A stretch of DNA of 29,579 nt. Origin: Syntrophomonadaceae bacterium (lineage in GTDB: Bacteria; Bacillota; Dethiobacteria; SKNC01). Made by a program: the position numbers and the translations under genes. The stretch covers positions 1 to 29,579 of the forward strand of contig PWHX01000043.1 in NCBI GenBank assembly GCA_003555415.1, given 5' to 3'. Below the pieces are notes generated by a model. It did no database searches, was not told the origin of the DNA, and saw only the letters and a list, made by a program, of their open reading frames with translations. This document shows, one piece after another, positions 17,212-25,450 of the stretch; position 1 is the stretch's first letter; every line of letters begins with the position of its first letter.

Positions 17212-18312
17212 TTGAAGTTAAAGGTAGGGGTGCTCTGTGGAGGTCGTTCGGGAGAGCATGAGGTTTCCCTTAAATCAGCAGCGTCAATAATAGAGGCTCT
17301 AGATAAAGAAAAATACGAAGTTATTCCTATAGGGATTACTAAGGAGGGAACCTGGCTGGCCGGTGATGACCCTCTGGAAGCGCTTTCCTCCGGGAAACTG
17401 CCGGGTAATAATAAGCCAGTGTTTATTGTTCCGGATCCATCAGTTGGCGGTTTTATGTGGCTAAAAGAAGGACCCTCAGGCAAGTCTTTTGAGAAGTTGG
17501 ATGTGGTTTTCCCTGTTCTTCATGGGACTTACGGAGAGGATGGTACGGTTCAGGGACTTTTAGAGCTGGCTGGCATTCCTTACATAGGCCCTGGAGTTTT
17601 GGGGGCCAGTGCTGGTATGGATAAAGTAATAATGAAGATGGTATATCAGCAAAATGCCCTTCCCATAGGAAAATATGTTTATTTTCTAAAAAAGGAATGG
17701 GATGAAAATAACGAAGTCTGGTTGGATAAAATTGAAGAGAAACTGGGCTATCCTTGTTTTATAAAGCCCAGCAACATGGGGTCCAGTGTGGGCATATCCA
17801 AGGCAAAGGGACGAAAGGAACTGTCGGAGGCTGTTGAAGAAGCAGGGCTCTGGGACAGAAGAATAGTTGTTGAAGAATATATTAAAGGTAGAGAAATTGA
17901 GGTAAGCGTGCTGGGAAATGATAAGCCGGCTGCTTCTGTTCCCGGGGAGATTGTTCCCTCTAGTGATTTTTACGATTATAAGGCCAAGTATATAGATGAC
18001 CGTTCCCAGCTCATTATTCCTGCGGAATTAGAACCCCATCTTACCGCCAAAGTAAGGGATCTGGCGGTTAAATCTTTTACAGCCCTGGACTGCACCGGAA
18101 TGGGCCGGATTGATTTTTTTGTAGACGAAAAGGAAGAGAAAATAATAGTAAACGAAATCAATACAATCCCCGGCTTTACTCAGGTCAGCATGTATCCCAA
18201 GTTGTGGGAAGCCTCCGGTTTAAGTTACAGCGAGCTTTTAGACCGCCTGATAAAACTGGCCATAGAGCGGTTTGATGAGAAAAAACAGCTGAAAACTGCT
18301 TTCGATCTATAG
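17212..18312 (+). CDS. ddl: D-alanine--D-alanine ligase
   Basis: This ATP-grasp enzyme makes the D-Ala-D-Ala dipeptide for peptidoglycan in the cytoplasm. It has 366 residues. The start is TTG at 17212, seven bases after GGAGGTG (17198-17204). The N-terminal domain has GGRSGEHEVSLKSA with Glu15, and PVLHGTYGEDGTVQG. The ATP-grasp core has KPSNMGSSVGISKA and ends with the metal-binding NEINTIPGFT. The omega-loop motif YDYKAKY carries the tyrosine typical of D-Ala-D-Ala ligases, not the residues seen in vancomycin-resistance D-lactate ligases. No mur genes adjoin it. It sits alone between the EF-G terminator and the pdxS promoter. Confidence 0.96.
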   Translation: MKLKVGVLCGGRSGEHEVSLKSAASIIEALDKEKYEVIPIGITKEGTWLAGDDPLEALSSGKLPGNNKPVFIVPDPSVGGFMWLKEGPSGKSFEKLDVVFPVLHGTYGEDGTVQGLLELAGIPYIGPGVLGASAGMDKVIMKMVYQQNALPIGKYVYFLKKEWDENNEVWLDKIEEKLGYPCFIKPSNMGSSVGISKAKGRKELSEAVEEAGLWDRRIVVEEYIKGREIEVSVLGNDKPAASVPGEIVPSSDFYDYKAKYIDDRSQLIIPAELEPHLTAKVRDLAVKSFTALDCTGMGRIDFFVDEKEEKIIVNEINTIPGFTQVSMYPKLWEASGLSYSELLDRLIKLAIERFDEKKQLKTAFDL

Positions 18313-18390
18313 CGGTCACCAGTGGGAGCCTGGGGGCTAATTGACCCTTGAGGTTATTTGGTGAACTGAATAATGTTCATCCTTCAGCTC

Positions 18391-18419
18391 TTGTTATTTC
18401 CCCTGCCATGTAGTAAAAT
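18391..18419 (+). promoter_or_regulatory. Likely promoter of pdxS-pdxT
   Basis: TTGTTA (18391-18396, four of six) and TAAAAT (18414-18419, five of six) are spaced by 17 bp, with a start expected about 45 bases before the pdxS ATG. This supports starting pdxS at 18469, since an upstream in-frame ATG at 18373 would lie before this promoter. Confidence 0.6.
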
Positions 18420-18468
18420 GATAAGGAAATTACCAGATATATTTGAGCAGGAGGAGAGAAGGGATAAA

Positions 18469-19353
18469 ATGGTAGAAAGAGGAACTATTAGGGTTAAAAA
18501 AGGCCTGGCAGAAATGCAAAAAGGCGGAGTTATAATGGATGTTACTACTCCTGAGCAGGCTAAAATTGCCCAGGAGGCCGGAGCGGTGGCGGTAATGGCC
18601 CTGGAAAGGGTACCTGCAGATATAAGGGCTGCAGGCGGGGTAGCCCGTATGGCTGACCCGGAAGTAATAAAAAAAATTATGGACGCGGTTTCAATTCCCG
18701 TTATGGCCAAGGTAAGAATAGGACACTTTGTAGAAGCCCAGATTATAGAAGCTCTCGGTGTTGACTATATTGATGAAAGTGAAGTTTTAACCCCTGCGGA
18801 TGGACTTTATCATATTGACAAGAAGGAGTTTACAGTGCCTTTTGTCTGTGGGGCCCGGGACCTGGGAGAAGCATTGAGAAGAATCGGGGAAGGGGCGGCC
18901 ATGGTTCGCACCAAAGGTGAGCCGGGAACAGGTAATGTGGTAGAAGCTGTAAGGCATATGAGATTAATAATGGGGCAGATAAGAAAAGTTTGCAGTTTGA
19001 GGGAAGATGAATTAATGGCAGAAGCCAAAAGCTTAGGCGCCCCCTTTGAATTGTTAAAAGAAGTTAAAAGGATGGGGAAAGTTCCTGTAGTTAATTTTGC
19101 AGCCGGGGGCATTGCCACACCTGCGGATGCTGCCTTGATGATGCAGTTGGGGTCTGATGGTGTATTTGTGGGTTCAGGGATTTTCAAATCCAAGGATCCG
19201 GAATCCCGGGCTAAATCCATAGTGGAGGCAACCTTAAATTATGATGACCCCCATATTTTAGCCGAAGTTTCTCGGGGCCTTGGGGAGGCCATGACTGGCA
19301 TCGAAATTTCCACCCTAAAAGAAGAGGAAAGGATGCAGGCAAGGGGGCTGTAA
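18469..19353 (+). CDS. pdxS: Pyridoxal 5'-phosphate synthase lyase subunit PdxS
   Basis: PdxS builds PLP from ribose 5-phosphate, glyceraldehyde 3-phosphate and ammonia supplied by PdxT. It has 294 residues, the usual length, from the ATG at 18469 after an AGGAGGAGAG site; 32 upstream in-frame codons are rejected as leader. It is a TIM barrel with the conserved Asp24 (GGVIMDV), Lys81 in VMAKVRIGH and the second lysine in MVRTKGEPGTGNV. It is a dodecamer in the family. pdxT follows after 30 bases. Many enzymes nearby, such as IlvE, need PLP, but I see no evidence of shared control. Confidence 0.98.
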   Translation: MVERGTIRVKKGLAEMQKGGVIMDVTTPEQAKIAQEAGAVAVMALERVPADIRAAGGVARMADPEVIKKIMDAVSIPVMAKVRIGHFVEAQIIEALGVDYIDESEVLTPADGLYHIDKKEFTVPFVCGARDLGEALRRIGEGAAMVRTKGEPGTGNVVEAVRHMRLIMGQIRKVCSLREDELMAEAKSLGAPFELLKEVKRMGKVPVVNFAAGGIATPADAALMMQLGSDGVFVGSGIFKSKDPESRAKSIVEATLNYDDPHILAEVSRGLGEAMTGIEISTLKEEERMQARGL

Positions 19354-19383
19354 GAGTTTAAGGAAGCCTGCAAGGAGGTAAAA

Positions 19384-19974
19384 GTGAAGATAGGAGTTCT
19401 AGCAGTTCAGGGAGCAGTTTCTGAGCATATTGTTATATTAAAAAAATGTGGGGTAGAAGGAGTTCCTGTAAAAAGAAAAGAAGATTTTTCAGCATTGGAT
19501 GCACTAATCATTCCCGGTGGAGAAAGCACTACCATGGGCAGGCTTGTTAAAAAATTTAACCTGGATAAAAAAATAATTAAAATGGCCCAGGAGGGTAAAC
19601 CTGTTTATGGCACATGTGCCGGGATGGTTTTAATGGCGGCTGAAATTGAAGGAGAGCATCCTCACCTTAAGCTTATAGATATTTGTGTGTTGAGAAATGC
19701 TTTCGGTCGCCAGAATGAAAGCTTTGAAACAGATCTGACAGTATCTCTATGGGGAGATAAGCCTTTTAGGGGCGTTTTCATCAGGTCACCTATAGTTGTC
19801 CGGGCTGGTCCCAGTGTGGAAATATTAAGTTTTTTTGAAGATAAAATTGCAGCTGTCAGACAGGGAAACCTTTTGGCAACCTCCTTTCATCCTGAACTTA
19901 CGGAGGATGAACGTTTCCACCGACTTTTGATAGATGCTGCCGGTAAAACCTTAAAGAAAGTTAAACATAATTAA
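19384..19974 (+). CDS. pdxT: Pyridoxal 5'-phosphate synthase glutaminase subunit PdxT
   Basis: This class I glutamine amidotransferase releases ammonia from glutamine and channels it to PdxS. It has 196 residues. The start is GTG at 19384 after AAGGAGG. Motifs are PGGESTTMGRL, the nucleophile Cys78 in GTCAGM, and the catalytic His-Glu pair in SFHPELTED. In the family it docks on PdxS in a 12+12 complex. A terminator hairpin begins within its stop codon, so pdxST forms a two-gene unit. Confidence 0.97.
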   Translation: MKIGVLAVQGAVSEHIVILKKCGVEGVPVKRKEDFSALDALIIPGGESTTMGRLVKKFNLDKKIIKMAQEGKPVYGTCAGMVLMAAEIEGEHPHLKLIDICVLRNAFGRQNESFETDLTVSLWGDKPFRGVFIRSPIVVRAGPSVEILSFFEDKIAAVRQGNLLATSFHPELTEDERFHRLLIDAAGKTLKKVKHN

Positions 19975-20010
19975 AGGCTCCCGCTATAGGGGGTCTTTAA
20001 TTATTTTATT
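19971..20010 (+). terminator. Terminator after pdxT
   Basis: A 12-bp stem (19971-19982 with 19989-20000, including G-T pairs) around a six-base loop is followed by TTATTTTATT. It overlaps the pdxT TAA. Confidence 0.75.
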
Positions 20011-20040
20011 ATCTTATTTATTCCACAACCCTTATTCAAT

Positions 20041-20055
20041 ATGTTAAAATAACAT
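20041..20055 (+). promoter_or_regulatory. Inverted repeat in the UDG promoter region
   Basis: ATGTTA-AAA-TAACAT is a perfect 6-bp inverted repeat spanning a possible -10 (TAAAAT, 20045-20050), 32 bases before the glycosylase ATG. No convincing -35 is seen. It could be an operator or chance in AT-rich DNA. Confidence 0.3.
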
Positions 20056-20086
20056 AATAAACACATGGAAAGGGGCCGAGGGTTTT

Positions 20087-20653
20087 ATGGAACAGGAAAA
20101 GGCGGAGAATCTTAAAAATCTGGAAGAAGGTGTCAAAGGCTGCTCAAATTGCCAACTCCGTAAGGGCTGCCGGCAGGTGGTTTTTGGTGAAGGCAATCCC
20201 CATGCTCTTATTATGCTAGTAGGGGAAGGCCCGGGAGGTGAAGAGGACAAGCAGGGCAGACCATTTGTAGGCGCTGCCGGTAAACTCCTGGATAAAATTC
20301 TAGAAGCTATAAATACCGACAGGCAGGAGGTTTATATAGCTAACGTGGTAAAGTGCCGTCCCCCCAATAACAGGAATCCTGCACCGGAAGAAATAAAAGC
20401 CTGTTATCCCCACCTCCAAAAGCAGATAGAAATCATTAAACCTAAAATTATAATTAGTTTAGGGGCTGTTCCTGCCAAAATATTAATTGATCCTAAAGCC
20501 CAAATTACCCGTTTACGGGGCAAATGGGTAGAAAAAGATGAATTTAAAATTATGCCAACCTTTCATCCAGCAGCCCTTTTAAGGGATCCTAAAAAAAAGA
20601 AGCCAGTGTGGCAGGATTTTCAGGAGGTAGAAAGAGAATATAAAAAGTATTAA
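20087..20653 (+). CDS. Family 4 uracil-DNA glycosylase
   Basis: This base-excision repair enzyme removes uracil from DNA; family 4 members carry a [4Fe-4S] cluster. It has 188 residues. Likely cluster ligands are Cys19, Cys22, Cys90 and Cys106 (the first pair in GCSNCQL, the third in VKCRPPNNR). The active-site motif is GEGPGGEEDKQGRPFVG and the C-terminal motif is TFHPAALLRDP. Similar short proteins have been annotated as phage-type DNA polymerase segments, but the cysteine pattern and motifs fit the glycosylase. The response regulator starts 12 bases downstream, so the three genes to 23141 may be one transcript. Confidence 0.93.
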   Translation: MEQEKAENLKNLEEGVKGCSNCQLRKGCRQVVFGEGNPHALIMLVGEGPGGEEDKQGRPFVGAAGKLLDKILEAINTDRQEVYIANVVKCRPPNNRNPAPEEIKACYPHLQKQIEIIKPKIIISLGAVPAKILIDPKAQITRLRGKWVEKDEFKIMPTFHPAALLRDPKKKKPVWQDFQEVEREYKKY

Positions 20654-20664
20654 GAGGTGAGGCA

Positions 20665-21354
20665 ATGAAGAAAAAAATACTCCTTGTTGACGATGAGAAG
20701 ACCCTAGTAAAAACTTTAACTTATAATCTAGAAAAGGATGGCTACCAGGTGATTTCTGCTTATGATGGAGAAGAGGCTTTGAATAAAGTAGAATCAGATA
20801 ATCCCGATTTGATTATTCTTGATCTTATGCTTCCAGGAGTAGACGGTTTTGAGGTATGCCGCAGGGTTAGGAAAAGTATGGATTTACCTATAATAATGCT
20901 GACAGCCAAAGGAGACGATATAGATAAGATTCTTGGACTGGAATTAGGAGCTGACGATTATTTAACCAAACCCTTTAATCCCAGGGAACTCCTGGCCAGG
21001 GTGAAGGCTATCCTGCGCCGCAGTGAACCTCAAGGGTCTTCCTTAAAAAACATATTGAAAATACAGGATCTGCAAGTTGACCTTTACCAGCATAAAGTAA
21101 GGGTGAAAGGAGAAGAAATAGACCTGACTTCTAAAGAATTTGCTCTCCTTAATTTAATGGCGTCCAATCCGGGCAGGGTTTATTCCCGGGAACAGTTGCT
21201 GGAGCAGATATGGGGATATAACTACTATGGTGATGCCCGTACTGTGGATGTCCATATAAGGCACTTAAGGGAAAAAATAGAATCAGACCCTAGTAATCCC
21301 CGTTACGTACTAACAGTTTGGGGGACAGGCTATAAGTTTAGGGAGGGTCGCTAG
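20665..21354 (+). CDS. OmpR/PhoB-family response regulator (PhoP/WalR-like)
   Basis: This two-component response regulator has 229 residues. The receiver domain spans about 3-117, with acidic pocket Asp9-Asp10, phosphoacceptor Asp53 in LILDLMLPG, the conserved MLTAKG threonine and KPF lysine. The winged-helix DNA-binding domain follows from about 130, with LTSKEFALL and RTVDVHIRHLREKIE. AAGAGGTGAGG precedes the ATG. The stop shares one base with the kinase start (TAGTG), so the pair is coupled. It belongs to the PhoB/PhoP/WalR branch, but no pst/phoU genes or yycH/yycI are adjacent, so neither phosphate nor WalR assignment is supported. Likely targets are direct TTnACA-like repeats with an 11-bp period, two candidates of which lie in this window. 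Confidence 0.95.
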   Translation: MKKKILLVDDEKTLVKTLTYNLEKDGYQVISAYDGEEALNKVESDNPDLIILDLMLPGVDGFEVCRRVRKSMDLPIIMLTAKGDDIDKILGLELGADDYLTKPFNPRELLARVKAILRRSEPQGSSLKNILKIQDLQVDLYQHKVRVKGEEIDLTSKEFALLNLMASNPGRVYSREQLLEQIWGYNYYGDARTVDVHIRHLREKIESDPSNPRYVLTVWGTGYKFREGR

Positions 21355-23141
21355 TGTACAGCAGTATTCGCACTAAGCTTACCTTGACATACGTAGTAAT
21401 AATTTTTCTTGTTACTCTCTTTTTCAACTCTTTCTTGCTTAACCTGTTAGAACAGTATTACCTGGGTTATCAGAGGGAAGTATTAAACAGCGCGGGTAGA
21501 TTGGTGGCGGATTTTTCCGAGAGATATATGGTGGAAGATGGAAATTATGTTGCCTTAAGCAGCCTGGCGGAAGATTTCAGCCGCCAGGTAGGAGCCCGAG
21601 TGATTATTGTTGATCGCAATAATATGGTAGTAGGCGATTCCGTAAGGGTAGAGGGTTTAATCGGCAGCCAGCTGGAGAGGGAGGAAATAGAAGAGGCCAG
21701 GCACGAAGGAGAAGGGTACAGTGTTCAAAAGAGTCCGAAAACTAATGAGTGGGTTATGCAAGTAGCAGTTCCAGTTACTAATGGAGAAACGTCCCGGGGA
21801 GCTGTTTTTCTTTCTTATTCTCTAAGTTCTATTTATGAGATCCTTTCTGATATTAGAAATATACTGACGTATATTTTGATTTTGTCACTTATACTTGTGG
21901 GTATTATAGGGTCAATTTTTGCCCGAAAAATTACCCAGCCCATTCTGGCGCTTACTTCAGCAACCAGGGAAATTGCCCGGGGTAACCTGGAGCAAAACAT
22001 TAGGATAATTGATTATGATGAGGTGGGGCAGCTTACCATGCAGTTTAATACTATGGCTGCCAGACTTCGGGAGATGACCCACCAGCTGAAAAATACTATT
22101 AATGAAGTTTCTACGGAAAGGAATAAACTTACGGCCATTCTAACCAACATGGTTGACGGGGTAATTGCTGTAGATTATGAAGATAAGCTGATAATGGCCA
22201 ATCCGGTAGTTGAAAAGGTGTTTAAATTTAAAGCTTCAGAAAATATGGGGAAAAGTTTAAAAGAAATTAATATTCATGAAAAATTAGATAAATACTTTGA
22301 AAAAGTAAAAAACAGCAGAGAGGAAATATTAGGTGAACTGGAGTTTGACCATTATATTTTCCAGTTGAATGTTTCTCCCCTTTTAAGTGAAAAGAACAAA
22401 AAATTTGTGGGGTCAGTAGCTGTTTTACAGGATATTACCAGCCAGAAAAAACTAGAAAAAATGCAAAAGGAATTTATTGCCGATGTTTCCCACGAGCTTA
22501 GAACCCCTTTATCTTCAGTTAACCTGATAGTCAAAACTATGCTGGAATATGATCTGGCCAAAGATGAGGGCAAAGAATTTTTAAGGGACATGGACATGGA
22601 AATGGAAAGGCTTTCCTCCCTGGTTGAAGATATATTGAGTATTACCAGGCTTGAGTCGTTAAAGGACAAACATGATTTAAGAAAAACAGATATTAATAAA
22701 TTATTTCAAGATGTATTGGTGAGAATGCTGCCCTGGGCTGAAAGAAACCAGCTGGAATTGGCTTGGGATTTACCTCAGTTTCCACCTGTTGAAATTAACG
22801 ATGATCAAATAAAGCAGGTTTTAATAAATCTTTTAGATAATGCAATTAAATATACTCCCGAGGGAGGTTGGGTTAAGGTTGAAGCCCAGGATCAAGTAGA
22901 AGAAATATTGGTTAAGGTTAAAGATACTGGCCCAGGAATTCCCGAAGAGGATCTGCCCAGGGTATTTGAGCGTTTTTACCGGGTAGACAAGACCCGTTCC
23001 AGGGAAATGGGAGGAACAGGACTGGGGCTGGCTATATGTTATGAAATAATTACAGCCCATGGCGGTAAAATATGGCTTGACAGCAAGCTGGATTATGGAA
23101 CCACACTTTATTTTACTCTTCCTAAAAAAAGCAGTGAATAA
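21354..23141 (+). CDS. Membrane sensor histidine kinase with HAMP and PAS domains (PhoR/WalK-like)
   Basis: This is a 595-residue sensor kinase from a GTG start overlapping the regulator stop by one base. Domains in order: a transmembrane helix (about 9-31), an extracytoplasmic sensing domain of about 135 residues, a second transmembrane helix (about 168-190), HAMP (190-243), PAS (about 255-365), HisKA with phosphoacceptor His380 in DVSHELRTPL, and a HATPase_c domain with DNAIKYTPEGG, DTGPGIPEED and the GGTGLGLAI lid. The architecture matches PhoR and WalK of Firmicutes, which cannot be told apart by eye. The PAS lacks an obvious haem or metal ligand pattern. The propeller-GerMN lipoprotein gene follows after 143 bases and may encode a partner on the outer face. 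Confidence 0.95.
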   Translation: MYSSIRTKLTLTYVVIIFLVTLFFNSFLLNLLEQYYLGYQREVLNSAGRLVADFSERYMVEDGNYVALSSLAEDFSRQVGARVIIVDRNNMVVGDSVRVEGLIGSQLEREEIEEARHEGEGYSVQKSPKTNEWVMQVAVPVTNGETSRGAVFLSYSLSSIYEILSDIRNILTYILILSLILVGIIGSIFARKITQPILALTSATREIARGNLEQNIRIIDYDEVGQLTMQFNTMAARLREMTHQLKNTINEVSTERNKLTAILTNMVDGVIAVDYEDKLIMANPVVEKVFKFKASENMGKSLKEINIHEKLDKYFEKVKNSREEILGELEFDHYIFQLNVSPLLSEKNKKFVGSVAVLQDITSQKKLEKMQKEFIADVSHELRTPLSSVNLIVKTMLEYDLAKDEGKEFLRDMDMEMERLSSLVEDILSITRLESLKDKHDLRKTDINKLFQDVLVRMLPWAERNQLELAWDLPQFPPVEINDDQIKQVLINLLDNAIKYTPEGGWVKVEAQDQVEEILVKVKDTGPGIPEEDLPRVFERFYRVDKTRSREMGGTGLGLAICYEIITAHGGKIWLDSKLDYGTTLYFTLPKKSSE

Positions 23142-23180
23142 TTACAGGACAGCTGCAGGCAGTATGCAAACCGTTTGCCA

Positions 23181-23220
23181 TGTTAAAAATATTTAATAAT
23201 ATTTTACAGCTGTTTTTACA
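23181..23220 (+). promoter_or_regulatory. Candidate OmpR-family operator before the lipoprotein gene
   Basis: TTTACA occurs at 23203-23208 and 23215-23220, with a degenerate TTTAAT at 23192-23197 and TGTTAA at 23181-23186, giving spacings of 11, 11 and 12 bp. This resembles the direct-repeat sites of PhoP/WalR-type regulators but is irregular and lies in AT-rich DNA. Confidence 0.4.
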
Positions 23221-23244
23221 GGAAAAAGAAAAGAATAGAATAAT
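23215..23244 (+). promoter_or_regulatory. Possible promoter of the propeller-GerMN lipoprotein gene
   Basis: TTTACA (23215-23220, five of six to -35) and AATAAT (23239-23244, five of six to -10) are 18 bp apart. The -35 coincides with the last repeat of the candidate operator. Confidence 0.4.
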
Positions 23245-23284
23245 ACTTTTATTTAAACTGTGTTTATAACAGGAGGAGCAATAT

Positions 23285-25363
23285 ATGGAGGTTTTACATT
23301 CTAAGTTTTTAAAACTATGCCTGGTGGTTATGTTATTAGTTTTTAGTGGCTGTGAAACAATAATGCCCTCGGGGAGGGATGTTAAGGGAACTCCGGTAGA
23401 ACCTATTACTGCCGGGGAGAAAGATTCCCAACAGGAAAGGATTTTAGAGGGAAGATTTTCTATGCTCTTACCTCAAATTATCATAGATGAAGTAAAAATC
23501 ACCGATGATGGGCACAGGGTAATGATAAGTTCCAACAACAGGCTGGCGCTTCTGGACCTGGATGGCAGGCTTATATGGGAAAAAGCATTTGATAAGCCTT
23601 TAGCAAAGACAGCTTTTACTCCCGACGGTAAAACTGTGGCAGCAGGAACTAAAGACGGAAGAGTTAGTGTTTTTCAGGATAGTGAAATATTGTGGGAGAA
23701 TCATCTGGAATTATCCCTGATTAATATGGAGATTTCAGATGATGGCAGCAAAATCATGGCAGCAGCAGCGGATGTTTTAGATACAGATAATAAAAAGGTA
23801 CTTTTCTTTAATGAGGAAGGAAATATTATCTGGGAGAAAAAAATGCCCCGGCTTTTAACGGCGAAAATGAGTTCTGATGGCAAAAGTAGCATAGTTTTAA
23901 GTGCGGAGGAAGAAACAGTAAAGCTAGCTTTCTTAAAAGAGAAGGGTGAAGTTTTATGGAAGAAAACAGGATTCTTAACGGCAGAAATAACTCAAGATGG
24001 CAATCATGTAGCAGCTGTTTCTGAGGACAAAATATATTTTTTTGACAGAAAAGGAAATAAGGTTTGGGATTACGATCCGGGAGTTGACATAAGCCATCTG
24101 ATAATGTCACAAAATGAAAACTATTTGTTGGCCTATAACCATTTTGGAGGGGGCGATGATAATTTATTTTATTTTAGTGCTGAAGGGGAGCTGTTGTGGC
24201 AAAAAAGAATCAGGGATGATTCTCAGGTAGCTCTCTCGGAAGAAGGACAGAGAATCGTGGTGGCCTCCTGGAGACATTACAGTGAAGACTTTACTCTGGT
24301 AAACGTGTTTGATTCAGACGGGCGCCTCCGCCGGGAGATTGAGGTAGGCAGCAGGATAGAGAAGATTGCTTTGGACAGTTCAGGCACATATCTAGTAGTA
24401 GGCTGTGACGACGGTGATGTATTTATATTAAACCTGGACAGGAAAACCTTGGGAGAATTTGCTCCCCGTAGTGAGGAAGTAATTTATTATACTCCTTCTG
24501 TGTATTGTGGCTATAATGATGAAGATAACAACAGTGTTAATCTTTATTTTCATGATGAAAATGCCATGGTTTTGGTTCCTGTCAGCCGAAATGTGGGGAA
24601 TACAAATGATATCATAAGAGCGGCTATAGAGGAGCTGGTAAAAGGTCCCAAAAAGGATAGCTATTTAGTGAGAACAATACCTAAAAGTTTAAAAATAGGA
24701 ATAAATTTAGAAGATGATGTGTTATATTTAGATTTACCGGAGGAACTGGAGCAGATAGCGGGCTCTTCCCAGGGGGAGGGTATAATAGATTCCCTCCTAC
24801 TTACGGCAACTCAATTTTCCGGTGTAGAAAAGGTGAAATTTCTAATTGATGGAGAAAAAAGGGAGAAATTTGGTGACCCGGGGATTCATATTGGGGAGCC
24901 CTTTGAGAGCAGTAAGGTAAAAAAAGCTTCCCCCGTTTTATATTTACCCTACCGTTCCGGGTTCAGGTATTACCTGATTCCCAGGGAAGCTACTTTAAAT
25001 ATAAATGATGAGGAAAAAGATGAAGAAAGCAAGGCCTATCATTTAGCCAGCAAATATTTTCGGAAAGTAACAAGTTTTTTGCCTTCTGCGGTGACAGTAA
25101 AGGGGGTAGAAATACAAGAAAAGGTGATTTTACTGGACTTAAGCAGTACTTTCTTAGAGCTTTTTAAAGGGCCTAAAGATCCACAGCTTCGAGCCAGGGC
25201 ATGGGTTATACTGGATGGGTTAACGGCATCGCTGACTAAAAACCTGGATAAAGAAAGAATTAAAATAACGGTAGATGGAATAGAGAAACCTTTTTTACCT
25301 GGATTTACAGAAGAAATACAGGGGTACTTGTATAAACCTCTGTGTATAAATCCTGAACAGTAG
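23285..25363 (+). CDS. Predicted lipoprotein with beta-propeller and two GerMN domains
   Basis: This 692-residue protein is expected to be anchored outside the cytoplasmic membrane. Residues 7-22 form a lipoprotein signal peptide with the lipidated Cys23 in VFSGC. Residues of about 65-395 hold seven or eight propeller-like repeats, each with a DG-x-x-x-W type strand: around Trp98, Trp137, Trp183, Trp225, Trp261, Trp305 and a weaker one at 343-352. Then come a clear GerMN domain (about 417-525: AIEELVKGP, TATQFSGVEKVKF) and a second, more divergent one (about 550-665). GerM of Bacillus has two GerMN domains without a propeller; actinobacterial LpqB has GerMN followed by a propeller. Here the order is reversed. 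AGGAGGA precedes the ATG. Position after the sensor kinase suggests signalling or cell-wall work; function is unproven. Confidence 0.85.
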   Translation: MEVLHSKFLKLCLVVMLLVFSGCETIMPSGRDVKGTPVEPITAGEKDSQQERILEGRFSMLLPQIIIDEVKITDDGHRVMISSNNRLALLDLDGRLIWEKAFDKPLAKTAFTPDGKTVAAGTKDGRVSVFQDSEILWENHLELSLINMEISDDGSKIMAAAADVLDTDNKKVLFFNEEGNIIWEKKMPRLLTAKMSSDGKSSIVLSAEEETVKLAFLKEKGEVLWKKTGFLTAEITQDGNHVAAVSEDKIYFFDRKGNKVWDYDPGVDISHLIMSQNENYLLAYNHFGGGDDNLFYFSAEGELLWQKRIRDDSQVALSEEGQRIVVASWRHYSEDFTLVNVFDSDGRLRREIEVGSRIEKIALDSSGTYLVVGCDDGDVFILNLDRKTLGEFAPRSEEVIYYTPSVYCGYNDEDNNSVNLYFHDENAMVLVPVSRNVGNTNDIIRAAIEELVKGPKKDSYLVRTIPKSLKIGINLEDDVLYLDLPEELEQIAGSSQGEGIIDSLLLTATQFSGVEKVKFLIDGEKREKFGDPGIHIGEPFESSKVKKASPVLYLPYRSGFRYYLIPREATLNINDEEKDEESKAYHLASKYFRKVTSFLPSAVTVKGVEIQEKVILLDLSSTFLELFKGPKDPQLRARAWVILDGLTASLTKNLDKERIKITVDGIEKPFLPGFTEEIQGYLYKPLCINPEQ

Positions 25364-25383
25364 ATGAAAAATGCATCGATTTG

Positions 25384-25412
25384 TTGATATATTGGAATAG
25401 TTTGGTTATAAT
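25384..25412 (+). promoter_or_regulatory. Promoter of argS (and possibly serS)
   Basis: TTGATA (25384-25389, five of six) and TATAAT (25407-25412) are spaced by 17 bp, about 38 bases before the argS ATG. No T-box or other leader structure fits in this short interval. Confidence 0.75.
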
Positions 25413-25450
25413 AAGCGGTAGGTTCAATATGTAGAAATGAGGGAATCGTG

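Noticed and set aside
17212..18312. Vancomycin-resistance type D-Ala-D-lactate ligase
   Set aside because: The omega-loop keeps the tyrosine of YDYKAKY, and no van genes are nearby.
18373..18468. Longer PdxS start with 32 extra residues
   Set aside because: The family starts at the second site, which has an AGGAGGAGAG sequence, and the likely promoter lies inside the extension.
23203..23220. Canonical WalR box (TGTWAH-N5-TGTWAH)
   Set aside because: On the reverse strand TGTAAA copies are separated by six bases, not five, so the exact consensus is not met; kept only as a generic OmpR-type candidate.
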